64,000 nucleotides of DNA from positions 17,434,121 through 17,498,120 of the forward strand of contig CM039506.1 in assembly GCA_022432975.1 (NCBI GenBank). Direction: 5' to 3'. Shown piece after piece: positions 21,407-33,156 of the stretch; the first letter of the stretch is position 1, and every line of letters begins with the position of its first letter. The position numbers and the translations under genes are program-made. The stretch is from Begonia masoniana. Its lineage: Eukaryota; Streptophyta; Magnoliopsida; Cucurbitales; Begoniaceae. Under the pieces are notes generated by a model, which saw only the letters and a program-made list of their open reading frames with translations, had not been told where the DNA came from and searched no databases.

Positions 21407-23946
21407 TGTAACGACCCTCAAACTATTCCTAATTTCCCGTACGAAATTTTTCTTTTTAAGCCTCTAAATCAATTAAAAACATATTCGAAAACCTTTAAAG
21501 AAAATTCATTTATCATACAAAAACAGTTTACATAAAACCACTCAACCTTCTATCATTCCTCAATTTATCAACTTATCACTTCTTCACAATATCATTTCTA
21601 TCTCCATTTCAATTATACATTTTACATAAACTTTCCAAACATCCATACGTTCTCGTAACTCTGCCCAAAACCGACTCGAAACACAACTATAACAAAGTAC
21701 ATTTTCACGAAAACGAACTGCATGGTTCCGTTTAAAAGTGTGACATATCCTCCTGTTTACAAAATCACCAAGCAGTTCATAAAAATCCTAATAAAAACCT
21801 TAACAAACATTTTATAAAACAAATCTATCAACTAAACAGAATCAAACACCCTAAAACGTACCAACTACCAATTAAACTAAAAAAAAACATTCCCATAATG
21901 TTAAATTAATGGTTTAAACAAAACATTTGAAACATCAACATAAAAATCTAACACCTAACCAGAACCAAGCATCCTATAATTTCTATACTGTTCACATTAG
22001 CCCAAAACACTCCAAAAAGAAACCCTCAAAACCTATACATACTTCCCCACGGGTCGGTCAAGCATCGACTGCGCCAGCGCACTCCCACGGGCCATCATCC
22101 ATCAACTGCCTCAGACATCAGAAAGAGGAACGTCATCATCACCTGGATCTACGTCACCTATAACGTCACCTACACCATACAGACACATATGAGATATTGA
22201 AATCTCAGTAAGTTACGTAAATGCAGATGCATGCGTGCAGTGCATATGAAGTTCAGAAAACATGCATATCAGACATATCAGATCATTTCATACATATTGC
22301 CACCGAGATATCAGCCCTCTAAGTGGAAAGGATACATCCCGCGGTTGGACTACCACTTTCGATTTAGAGGAGGGGGTACATGCTCACAAACCCTACAGCC
22401 ATGCCTGAGCCCCATCCCGCGTGACCAGATACAGATTATGTATTTTTGTTCATTATTCATTTCATTTGAAAACTCGTGCAGAAATCCATTTTCATGCCAT
22501 TTTGAAACACGTGATGCATGAACAGTTATAAGCATAATGTAACCATACAATAAACAAACACATGTATACCATCAAGACCGAAATAAACTAACCTATAAAC
22601 AATTAAACCTAACTACCCAACAAAAAGCAGATAAACAAACAACTCTTCAGGGATCCTCGATACGACATCGAAGTTTGGTGTAGACCGATTGGTCAAAGTA
22701 AGTCACGAAAACTTACCTGTCGTCCGTAGCTCGCTGGGGATGCTCGGTTATCTGTCCACCTATGGCTCAACCTACGAAAAATATTCAAACTTTATTACAC
22801 TCAAGCTTACATTCACCAATTTACTCTCAAACTACTATGTCTAGCCTAATCCAACTAAAACCTAATTAAACGGCCACTAATTTAGGTTTGGTAAAAACCG
22901 ACCCGAAACTCAAATGCGCATAACTTTTGCGCCGGTTATCGGAATCGAACGATTCCAGTGGCCACGTACTCCTCTGATAACCTATTTTAATCTGCCAAAA
23001 GGAATTTTAAAACAAATGAACGGAGCTAGGTCAATTTTGCAGAAACCTGAAACTGCCCCTTTACCCAAAATTTCTCTTTTTCAATTTTTCATCAAAACCC
23101 TCTCAATTCCTCACTAATCTATCCTCCTAACATCCAATTAACATAAACTAACTAAAAATCAAAGTTCCAATTCAGAAAACCCGAAATCCCAAAACCTAGC
23201 CCCTCGGTTTTTCCCCAAATCCGAGCTCCTCATTGCTCGGCAACCCATGCCAGCACCGAGCTCGGCCAATTGACGCTTAAAGCAACCCAAAAGGGCCGGT
23301 GGACAGAGCTCAATCGAGCTCGCCACCGTCGGCCATGAACAAAACGAAAATAGGGAAGAAACTCAACCTGTTTTCGGTCGGGTCTAGCGCGGAGAAGGCT
23401 GAACCGAGCTCTGGTTCAGCTCGCCGGCGTCTTCACGTCAGAATGGTGGTCGGAAACGCCGAGTCGCCGGGGAAGAGTCGTCGCGGCTCTTCGTCTCTCT
23501 CGGCGTCGGGAGCTCTCAGCGATAATGGCTTCATCGTGAAGCCATTATACTTTTAAATAAAAAAACTTTAAATTTTAATTACCAAATTACTTAAATGTCC
23601 CTCAATCAATTCTATGCTTAATTCTTTAATTTGTCTATCGATTCGGTTTCTCTGCAATTTCCTTATTTCTCCAAATATTCCAATTTAATCTTAGAGTTCT
23701 AACAAAACTCACCGTTCACAAAACGGACTTATTTTGCTATTTTTACGAATTAATATGCTAAAAGGGTAAAACGGAAACTCTAGCATTACTCTTCCCGATT
23801 TGGGTTTCTAAAATTTCACTTATTCTTCTACAAATTCCCGTAAATTTCTAGGGTCCTAATAAAACTATCCGCTCGCAAAACGGACCTAATTTACTTATTT
23901 ACCAAAATAGCCTTGGAGCGGAAACTCGAAAAACTCGGGTGTTACA
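21407..23946 (-). mobile_element. 5' LTR of element F (2,540 bp)
   Basis: Uninterrupted copy of the F LTR. Starts (minus) TGTAACACCCGAG at 23946 and ends GGGTCGTTACA at 21407, next to the primer-binding site. It carries the same internal plan as the 3' copy: palindrome 23522-23548, donor near 22720, acceptor near 22165. The open frames at 22914-23117 and 23299-23556 on the plus strand are shadows repeated in both LTRs. Confidence 0.95.
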
Positions 23947-23951
23947 AATTC

Positions 23952-24989
23952 AGTATTTCATTTCATTTTGCTCTACTTATTTAGCATTAAGCTAATAGAT
24001 GAATTTTGTGATGTAGGTGCTGAGGTAACTACTGGAGAATTCTCTGAATTTACTGAAGACTAGGAGCAGTTGATGGAGAACACCTATGTCTCGACTTGAC
24101 AATCTGATAGGGCGGTTTAACTAATGTCAGTAGGTGTGAAAGTCTAGTTGACAATGGTTCAGTTTTAGTATGCTGAGAATGTTAATGACAGCAGGAGTTT
24201 AATGTTTTTAATAATTTGGAGCTTTTCTGATTATGAAAACACGATTTGGTTTTAGTTGTAGATTGTTATTCTGGATTTATAAAGTTATGGATCTATGTTG
24301 TTTTGAATAGCTGCTGTTAAAATTTACAAGTTCTTTTAGTAGGCAGAGTTGTCCGTTTGTTTAGAGTGTTACTGTTCACCGGTGGATGTTGTCTATCAGT
24401 GGATGTAGTCTATCGGTGGATGTAGAGTGTTACTATTCACCGGTGGATGTTGTCTATCGGTGGATGTTGTCTATCGGTAGAGGTGAGTAATAGATTTTGT
24501 CGTTTTGTGATCGGTGGATGTGAGTAATAGATTTTGTCATTTTGTGATCGGTAGATGTGAGTAATAGATTTTGTCGTTTTGTGATCGGTGGATGTGAGCA
24601 GTGGATGTGAGTAATAGATTTTGTAGTTTTGTGATCGGTTGGTTGTGAGCGGTAGATGTGGGTAGTAAATTTTGTCGTTTTGTTATCGGTGGATGCATTT
24701 AGTTCAGCTTTTACCGCTGAGACTATTCTGTCTCTATTTCTACCGCTGACACTGTTTAGCGGTAGATGTGTACTGCTTTCTTTTTGTCTTCTTTCAACCA
24801 ACTGCCTTTAATATTTTAATTGTTTGATATATGTTGTTTTATTTAAATGGATTTTCGCTGCAAAAATCTTAACATTTTGAAGGTCAAATTTGATTGTTGT
24901 GTGAAATTTTAACATTTTCTAAAAAAATGTCATAGTTCGGTTCAGTATTATGAGTAACGAACCGGGTTTATAAAATTCGAGGCGTTACA
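23952..24989 (+). mobile_element. Solo LTR E, 3' part
   Basis: Continues LTR E after element F and its second AATTC. It has the acceptor TGATGTAG at about 24010-24017, followed by GAEVTTGEFSEFTED and TAG, a 15-residue acidic frame shared with H and N. TATCGGTGGATG repeats fill 24375-24690. It ends GAGGCGTTACA at 24989, then CTAAT. Confidence 0.93.
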
Positions 24990-25617
24990 CTAATGGACTT
25001 GTTGAATTTTGTAGGTAAGTGGATTCTCAAGGCTCGAAAAAAATTAATGAAGAAGGAATTTGTTTTCCTTTAATTCAAATTATGTAAACAAGCCTTGTAT
25101 TTAATTATATATTTTTAGGAAACTTTAGTTTTGTTTAAAACTCGTTAATTGGCAAACTTTAGACTTTTAGAATGTATATTTTTGTAATAGTCTTCAAAGG
25201 ATGGCAAACCAAGAGAGGAACCAAGCTGAACCGGCCAAATCAAGAGAGGAACCAAGCTGAACTGGACTAAACCAAGGGTTGAACCAAGTGAACCGGCCAA
25301 ACCAAAGGAGAAACAAAGCTGAACCAAGGTGAAAACTTGAACCGGCTGAAGTGCACTGCCCAGCGAACCGGCGTTCTGTAGAGGCGTCCAATGGCTACAT
25401 TTCTAGTCGTTGCCCGTCGAATTTCCAGAAGCTTTTCTCTCATTATTCCTCTATGTTCTTCTCTGTGTATTTAACCTCCATTATAGCTTTGTAAATTCTT
25501 TAGCCAGTATTACGTATTTTTGGAAATCACAAAAGAGTGTTCTTCGTTCTGTTTCTGTCGGAGTTTTCTCCGGGAAGATAGAGCCTCTCTCTCGGCCTAG
25601 CCGGCACCCAACGCCTG

Positions 25618-25836
25618 ATGGCTTCGCCCAAGGCTTCCTCGAGCTCAAGGTTGCTCGGAGGAATCCTCAGTCACCGGAGTGCGGCAAAACCTTCGTTCCC
25701 GAGCGCTTCCATTTCCTTCCCGAAGGATTGTCTGCCGAGAGCTTTAATCGTAGCTCTTCGGCCAGCTGAGGGCCATTCACCTCCATCTCATTCCCTTCAC
25801 CTTGTCGGCCTCCTCTGTGGCAAAGAAGCTGGTTAG
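25618..25836 (+). CDS. Small open frame, possible remnant of a host organelle-targeted protein, unassigned
   Basis: The 72-residue frame begins MASPKASSSSRLLGGILSHR and is rich in Ser, Arg and Pro, as in transit peptides. GC content is higher than around it. Its pattern faintly recalls the small NUCLEAR FUSION DEFECTIVE 6-like family, whose usual core I cannot find. A GT near 25832 and a GCAG|GT near 26000 could be intron borders. The overlapping frame 25410-25769 is equally open, so the reading frame is uncertain. Treat as hypothetical. Confidence 0.25.
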   Translation: MASPKASSSSRLLGGILSHRSAAKPSFPSASISFPKDCLPRALIVALRPAEGHSPPSHSLHLVGLLCGKEAG

Positions 25837-27580
25837 TTCACTTACCCACATCACCGAATGCATCTTTCCATTTTTGTGTTTACTGCTCTGTTTATCTATG
25901 TTTTCTTGTTGTTTTATGCGTCTGTTTTTGGGGTGTTCTTGAGCACCGATCCTTGTCTCATTTTGTTGTCGTCCGCATGCTTCTTCTAACACCATTTGCA
26001 GGTCTGGATCCGATCAAGATGTCTAAGTATAGGCTTTGTGGCCCCATGTGATGAAGTGTTGAAGTTCGATCCCGAGCTATGTGCAAAATTGAATAAGTTG
26101 CAGATGTCTAGTTTTGAGTAATGTTTTGGTTGCGGACACCAACAACGGACACCCAGTGGAATCTGTAAAAGTCTCATCTCGAGCATAAAAGTTTTTGATA
26201 TAAAAGAGTGGATTCCTAGATCTCAATTGTGGACATCTATAGTGAATGCTCGAAGCTAGCTATAGAAGCCTAAGCACGAAGAGATGCTTTCTAAAATATA
26301 AATGCGAATGCCTAGAAATGATTTGTTGATGCTAGTAGTGAACACACAGAGAAGCTCATGGCAATCTGGTTTAGAGACAAGAATTCATACTGAAACTTCA
26401 CGCGGATGACCGGTCAAAGATTGTGGACGCCTAATGCGATAGCCCTTAACTTAACCCACAGAAGCTCATAACTTCATTGATGTCTCAAACGGAAATATTG
26501 TAGGCCTCCGAAGAATATCAAATGACGCCTGAAGTTTGAGATCTTTGAGGAAGACTATACATATAAGCTCAATTTACTGTGCATTTTATCGAACAATGTT
26601 TGCTATGAAATGATACCTATTTACTTGTGAAAATCTGAGTCTTTATGCTTGAGCTAGAAATCTAGTATCTTCCACTCATACAGTTGAGATTGTGTACTTT
26701 TGAGAGTTTTAGGTCATTTGTGCTTAAACTTTCAAACCACTACTTTTGTGAATTGTGGAGCAGATAATGGGTGATGCCTAAGAGGAGTGTTTGTAGGGTC
26801 ATTTGTACTTAGATTTGTTGTGATTGACACCGAAAGATCAACAAGTCGTAATCGAAAGGGTTATAGGAAAATGAATCTTCAAGGAGGAATCTTGAAGGGT
26901 GGATAATAGGCAATTTAGCCGAACTGCGTTTACAAACTTTTTGCAATCTCTTTCGCTTTTTTATTCATTTCATTGCTATCGTTTGCATATTAGTTTTAGT
27001 AAATCTAATTAAGAGAGAAAATGTATTATTCGAGATAACAAACTAGTAGAAATTTAATAACACAACAAAGTTAGAAAACCTAATTGACCACTCCCCCTAG
27101 GTTATATCTATCCTACAAAAACCAAACTAATGAGTTGCCTCGTTGATGTGATGTAAACAATGGAAAGATGATGATGGATTCACAAAAGAATCGGATGGAA
27201 ATGGTAATGGCTTCAAGTTGGTTTTCGGTGGTTGATAATACCACTTGTATTTGATGGAATCTTTGCAACAAGAAACCTCCAACTAATGAAGGGATGTTGA
27301 TCCTTTCTTTCACTAGGGAATACCTTCGAAAAAGGTGGAAAGTAAAGGTATAAAATGCAACTCTCAACAAAAACCCAAAATAGAGATGCAAGTTTTGGTT
27401 ACACTTGTTCGGATATACTCACCTTACAAGCTTGGCCGAATATGAGTAATGAAACTCGAAGAAATTGTCAAAGACAAAATGAGATTTATAATAATGATTC
27501 AATTTGTGAATAATACAATCTAAGACCCTTATATAGACTCTAATTCGAACCAAGAACAAGGAGTGTTCAAGGAACCTAAA

Positions 27581-27754
27581 ACGAAATAAATGAAAGCAAT
27601 AAAGACATGTTTAGTGATTTATTTCACCACTAAACATTTAATACAACTTTGACTCACTTAATGACCAACGAAATAAATGAAAACAATAAAGACATGTTTA
27701 GTGATTTATTTCACCACTAAACATTTAATACAACTTTGACTCACTTAATGATCT
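27581..27754 (+). repeat. 87-bp tandem duplication
   Basis: Two adjacent 87-bp copies (27581-27667 and 27668-27754) that I find different at only one or two bases. Each contains an internal palindrome TTTAGTG...CACTAAA. A recent local duplication in non-coding sequence. Confidence 0.9.
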
Positions 27755-28337
27755 TTCAAATAGCAACTTAATCACGAAAATTAAAGACTAAATTAAACTT
27801 GACTCTTGCTAAAATTAAATAAACTAAAGTTGAGACTTAAGTAGTTTAGTTACATTAAATGAAGTAATTTGATTAAAATCACTTCCATTTAATGCAACTA
27901 AGCAAATTATAAATGCTAACTTATAGTTCTCCTTCTTCTTGATTGTTCTTCATCCATCTTAAGGATCGGTTTGATGGTCCTTCTTGTCCTCCTCCCAAAT
28001 TAGCATGTGAAAGGGTTTTTCTTTGTCTCCTTGTAGGACCTCCTTTTCAAAATTAAGGTTCCCTACAAAATGAACAAACTTGTTAGATAGAACTTGGGCC
28101 ATGGCCCTAGTGATTGGTCTCCTCATCACATCACTCGTCTCATTCAAACAAGTTACTTTTATGAAAGGATTCAACTAATTATTTTCTTTGTTTTGATCTC
28201 AAATGAAACAAGTTTGAATATGATTTTTCAAAATATTAGCTACAAGGAAGGTCTAACTTTCACAGACAGAAGACCAAAAAAAAAAAAAAAAAAAGGTCTT
28301 TCAGTCCTAGGTAGTGATGATTATCAAACCATTTTTT

Positions 28338-28642
28338 TGTAACGGCCACAGCCCCGGTCCAGGCCCACAGCCCTCAGGCCCAGAAGGCCCAGCACCGGCG
28401 ACCCAGAAGCCGCGGCCAGCTCAGTGGTACTCCTCATTCGCAGCCCTTGAGCTTGTCCCTGAGGGCAAGGGTTCGAGTGGGGGGGAAGGCAAAAACCCAC
28501 TGCAGGGGGTGGGAAGATCGTGAGTACACGTGGTGGGCCTGTGTGGCTGCCACGTGGCAGTGATGCGCGGCTTCTGGGTCGCCGGTGCTGGGCCTTCTGG
28601 GCCTGAGGGCTGTGGGCCTGGACCGGGGCTGTGGCCGTTACA
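28338..28642. mobile_element. 305-bp foldback element with 77-bp perfect inverted repeats and tRNA-like promoter boxes
   Basis: 28338-28414 and 28566-28642 are exact reverse complements (TGTAACGGCC...GGCCGTTACA), flanked by TTTTT on both sides as a possible TSD. The element is very GC-rich inside an AT-rich region. The centre holds CAGCTCAGTGG (28417-28427) and GGTTCGAGTGG (28470-28480), which look like the A and B boxes of a tRNA-type Pol III promoter with near-normal spacing, and a GCCACGTGGC palindrome near 28550. It is either a MITE-like element or a SINE-derived sequence turned into a foldback. Open frames across it are shadows. Confidence 0.85.
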
Positions 28643-30586
28643 TTTTTACTTACATTTCTCTTTAAAACCTCTATCGTCTGTACATGAAAATTAAGAAATA
28701 CACATTCAGTCAATTAGAAAGGAAGCAGACAATTAAAAAGGAAGCAGTCAATTAGGAATTCAAGAATAAGCCTTAACATTCATCATGTAGTCAACTAGAT
28801 CAAGGAAGAGGTCGACCGACCACTTAGATTTTTGTGCTTTTAAATAGAACTTGCCATTTATTTCACAACCACTGATTTTTATTGCGCACACCTTGAACTA
28901 TATTAGTGCACACATTTTCTTAGTATCTTGCACTAACTCTCACCATCCATACACTTGTAAAAGTTTCTTGTGAGAGTTAGTTCCTCGTTACTTGTCTCAT
29001 AAACCTCTCCCTTGTTGTTTGAGTTTGAGAAAGGGTTGAAACCCTAAAGCATTAGAAAGATACTATTGACATCCAAAAGTTAAATTTAGTGTAAATACTT
29101 GTAAGTGCAATTGCTTTTTCAATGAAGATCCTTGAAGTGCGGATGTAAACCATTTGACCGAACCACATTAATAAATCTGTTTGATGTTTTTTCCCTGGTC
29201 TTACAACTTCAATTCAAATTCTATTTTTATAGAAGGACTATTTAGTAATTGTGATACTGGTATTGGTCCTTTAGTTAAGTCAAATAGTTTAGAATTAGAT
29301 TTGAAAATTTTAATAAATTAATTCATCCCTCTCCCAAGGTTATTTTGATCTTAAATATTAGTAATCATATCCTAACATTCCATGGCCTAATGACTCATGA
29401 TATAATTCCTTGTGTAGTTATTTCAAGAACATAACTTTTCTCATGTGTCAAAGCTCAAACATATTATTTATTCTATGTGCATCAAATGAATATTATGAAA
29501 AAGTTTGGTTCACTAAGATTATCGAGCTGAACCTAATGAGTCTAACGAAACTAACGAGCTCTTAAAAATAATTCAACTCAAGCCGGCTCTCGAGACACGA
29601 GCTGAGCCGAGCCAAGCCGGCTCAATGACTCTAACGAGCCAAAAATAAATAAAATTTTCCAATAATTTTAAAGAAATAAATAAATTAAAAGAGTTTTTGG
29701 TGAAAAAAGTAAATGATTGACGAACCGAGCCATTATTTGTTGAATTTTTAATCAATATTATTGATGATAAACTAATTTCATAGAGTATTGACCATATTAA
29801 AGGCATTAACTTAGCGAATAAATAATAATTATATAAATTTAAAGAGATAAACAAGAGATAAAACAATAAATTTACATTGCAAAAGAGTTAAATTGATAAA
29901 TGGTTATAAAAATATAAATGATTTAATTAGAGAACATAAAAATCAGTTTAATTAATTGAAAATTATCAATCATTAACTATTCATACACAATGAGCTACAC
30001 AAATATATGAAAATCAAACCCACAATTAATACACAAGTCTTATAATGTACAAGACTTTATCCAATATTTATTTACAAACATTGGTCATTCTAACTGAAAT
30101 ACAACAAAATGATAAAAAACCCAATTGCTCTTCTTGGGCCTAAGCAGTGTCGGGCTGATCTAGAGGTATTAAACTCGCCAGTCCGCCTCAGCTGGCTTGG
30201 CACTGCAATGGGCTCTGCTTTTTTAATTTTGGTTTGAGCCGGCTCGGTTTGAATTTGTTTGAGCGCACTCGTTAGACTCAATTCATTGGGCTCACTAGGT
30301 TCGGCTTGTTTAACTTATTAGGGTCGGTGAGCTAGAATTTTTTAAGATTAGCTATGCATAGCTCGGTCGGCTTCTTTGTCACCTCTAATTGCAAATGACT
30401 GACAATGAGATAGGTATCAACCTAGTTAGTATGTCTATAATTTGTAATGATGCAACTATAAAAAATTTGTAATGATATTTGTGTGATATTATTTTATTAG
30501 AACATGTCAAATAATTTTTTTCCTAAATATATGTCATTTTATATATTAATATAACAATTTTGTTAACTAAACGACTAACTATTATA
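28643..30586. other. Old repeats: copia-like LTR remnant and GAGCC/GGCTC-rich sequence
   Basis: 28840-29200 has a TTTTAAATAG box, CTCTCACC runs and GCGGATGTAAACC...CGAACCAC, a combination typical of the transcribed part of Ty1/copia LTRs. 29540-29640 (GAGCCGAGCC-rich) and 30225-30390 (GGCTCGGTTTG, AGGTTCGGCTTGTTTAAC) are roughly inverted to each other and could be the ends of a decayed DNA transposon. A similar stretch lies at 50830-51055. No gene recognised. Confidence 0.4.
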
Positions 30587-30591
30587 TTTTG

Positions 30592-33116
30592 TGTGACGAC
30601 CCGAATCTGCATCCCGATCAGCAGGACCCGAGAGCCAAGCCGTCACTCCGGGATAGTTAACAGAAAACAGGGACTACATTTTTTTTTTTTTGAAAAGGGA
30701 ACAGAACTTTAGGAAACAAACAGAAAACAGACTGAACTTTTAAGAGTAAAACCCTAAAGCCTAACAGAGAAGGAAAACATTTTCGAGATTTGGAATCAAA
30801 ACCGAGAAAAAGAAACAGTTAAAAACTAGACTACATAATGAATGGCAGAAGGAGGACAGGAAGATTGGAAGCAAGGAGAAATGAAACAGTGCAATCGGTG
30901 GATATAATAAGATAAAAGACGAACAGTGTTCAGCAGAAGAGACTGAGTAAAACTGGGCGGAAGAGGTGGTGACGTCAGCAGGAAGATGAATGACGTCAAT
31001 CGGAAGATACAGACAGCAGATGAAACCGGATGAGGTGATGACGTCAGCCGGAAGATGCATGACATCAACCGGAAGATACAGACAGTAGATGAAACCGGAT
31101 GAGGTGATGACATCAGCCGGAAGATGGATGATGTCCTCCGGAAGATACAGACAGTTACGTAATTGGCAGAAGAAAAACCTATGGCAGAATCACTGTATGG
31201 CGGCAGATGCGAATAAGACAAAATATGAACAGTATCAATCGGTAGATATAGTTTCAAAGGCAGAATTTACAACTTTTGACAGGAAAACAAACAGACAGAG
31301 AGCATAAAACAGAAGACCCAAAAGTCTCAGATTCTCAAACCACTTCAAAACATGGTTCTCGAGCACAACAGAAAGTATAACAGAAACTTAAGGATACAGA
31401 AAATATTCCAAACTATTTCAGAATACTTCAGAACTTAATCCAACTGTCAAATACAGCACAAACAGGAGGCATGAAAGTTGTAGACCTTCAATACCCGATT
31501 CTAAACAAGGTTGTAGGACATACTTTACAATTGACAGATTCAAAGAAACAGACTACATGAATAGTCCTACAACCAGAAGTCATCCATGCACAAACTAACA
31601 GAAAATATCCCCAACAATTTCCAGAACATTCAGAACATGAATTAAACTGTCAAATACAGTAGTTTTTTTGAAACTTAGACATCAAAATCTATGCATTGTT
31701 TTAAAATCTGAGGATTAGTAAAGAATCTAACATATATTTGCAGAATATTCAACAGAATTTTCCTACAGAGTTTTAAATCTAAACACCAGAGTCCCAGTAG
31801 GATTTACAGACATAGACTTGACTTTAAATACTTAAACCTTGGGACAGAATTTGTCTGGCTGCAGCAACCACACCCCCATGAGCTCGATCCATCAGCCACC
31901 TATTCATCAGACTGAGGCACGAAGTCCTCATTTTCAGGTTCAGTACCTTCATCAGGGAGTTCACCTATGAGTCTAAAATTCAGTAAGAACATATAAAATA
32001 ATGCAGTGATGCATATGCTATACATGAACTTTCAAAAATACAGTGACAGTACAGAACATTACGTTTCAGTGGCAGAGGGGTATAAGTGGGGCTTATAGGG
32101 GAACTGGCGAACAGTGGGTGCACTATCAGGCACAAACAGTATTACAGTACAGTACAGAAACAGATCTGGAGGCCAGTCCCCGTCCCGCACTTAACCAGTA
32201 CATTTCAGTCAGATTTTATCTTGTTTAGTTTCAAACAGTGTGCAGAAAACGATTTTGCATGAACTTTCGGGAAAAACGTGTATGCATGGTCGAGTACAGT
32301 TCTTCAACTTAAACAGCAGAAAACAACAATTCAGACGACAGAAACATAACAAGGGAAACACAGAACATAACTCTAATCCTTCTACCCGAAAACAGCCCGA
32401 CAGAACAGAAATACCTAGTGCCTCCGTGATGTAGGGCCTTCAGGGCCAACCTACGGGTATGAACTTACCTGATATCCGCGATGCAGTTGGCTGGAAAGTC
32501 TCGGAAATGCACAGATTTGTAACAAGCACGTAGAGAAATAAACAATGTTGCAAATGCTAACTAATAAGTTAGAAGAATCAGCAGCAACACGTTTCAAATC
32601 TTTAGAAAACACACCAACGTGTTTTCATCCAAAGACAGTGAGTTTTCTCCAAATACCATAACCCTAAACTTCGGTAAACCCACATTAAACTTGTCCAAAC
32701 TTGTTAGCATGAGTAGATGCTTACCTTTTTGGTGAAGGAAACAGAAGAATGCAGGAGAAACGAGATTTGGTACTTTGTTGCAGTCGCCAGGAAGAGAGAA
32801 AGCAAAGAGGGAAGGGAAGAAGCAGAGAAGTGAAAATGCAAATTTCACGTAGGAGGAAGGACTTAACTTCTCCAACAAGTTGCCAAGTGTCAACTATCCA
32901 TTGGCTATCTCCCACCAACCTTTATTTTTCTCCAATTTACCCTTCCATTGGTTTTTAACTAAAACATTATTTAGTCAGTTGATTCGGTCTCACGAATCCC
33001 CTTCGTTCTATTAATCACATCGACGATTTTATTAAAACAGTCATTACATTAATATCGGAGTAATCCCGATTAATTATTCGGGAAAATAATTACACGAAAA
33101 AATACCGGGTGTTACA
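30592..33116 (-). mobile_element. 3' LTR of element C (2.5 kb)
   Basis: Minus strand start TGTAACACCCGG at 33116, end GGGTCGTCACA at 30592. It contains the donor CAG|GTAAGT with a strong hairpin (GTAGG-TT-GGCC-CTGAA-GGCC-CTAC, 32433-32456) near 32470. The acceptor lies near 31968, with a short acidic frame (starting GELPDEGTEPE) behind it. A cluster of TGACGTCA sites lies at 30970-31140. The open frames 30761-31257 are translations of that cluster, not genes. Confidence 0.95.
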
Positions 33117-33129
33117 TTCAACCCACCTT
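33117..33129 (-). promoter_or_regulatory. Polypurine tract of element C
   Basis: Minus strand AAGGTGGGTTGAA directly precedes the 3' LTR. Almost identical to the tract of element A. Confidence 0.8.
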
Positions 33130-33156
33130 AACAGAAATTTTGTCACCAAAATTTGC

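Larger units (their letters stand above)
12909..23946 (-). mobile_element. Element F: LTR retrotransposon carrying a captured RDR gene fragment, TSD AATTC
   Basis: Bounded by AATTC at 12904-12908 and 23947-23951. It reads on the minus strand: 5' LTR 23946-21407, primer-binding site at 21402, cargo with an RNA-dependent RNA polymerase gene fragment (20814-19022), polypurine tract at 17493-17481, and 3' LTR 17480-12909 (interrupted by solo LTR K). I recognise no gag or pol, so it must have been moved by another element's proteins. By eye the two LTRs differ at roughly 25-30 of 2,540 positions, about 1%, making F the youngest element here by that measure. The structure is that of a non-autonomous element that has transduced a host gene. 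Confidence 0.92.
24990..28337. other. Degraded old sequence between LTR E and the foldback element
   Basis: No intact gene. 25203-25345 repeats AACCAAGCTGAACCGGCC-like units imperfectly. 26760-27000 has a stretch (GGATAATAGGCAATTTAGCC, then GAACTGCG) reminiscent of the downstream part of a Ty1/copia LTR. Minus-strand frame 28174-27959 has RRPITRAMAQVL, similar to a motif found in retroelement gag. All of these are remnants. Confidence 0.4.

Noticed and set aside
28410..28485. A tRNA gene in the foldback element
   Set aside because: A-box and B-box-like sequences are present, but I cannot fold a cloverleaf with acceptor and anticodon stems, so I report only promoter-like boxes.
30761..31257. 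Open frames of 99-143 residues rich in FRLTSS motifs (also 43450-43946)
   Set aside because: They are translations of the TGACGTCA/CCGG repeat cluster of the C LTR on both strands, with no start context or similarity, and they recur only because the LTR is duplicated.
32594..32958. Open frames near the C LTR promoter (also 45311-45675)
   Set aside because: Duplicated with the LTR and open on both strands. Low-complexity leader sequence, although the plus and minus frames are about 70-100 residues long.
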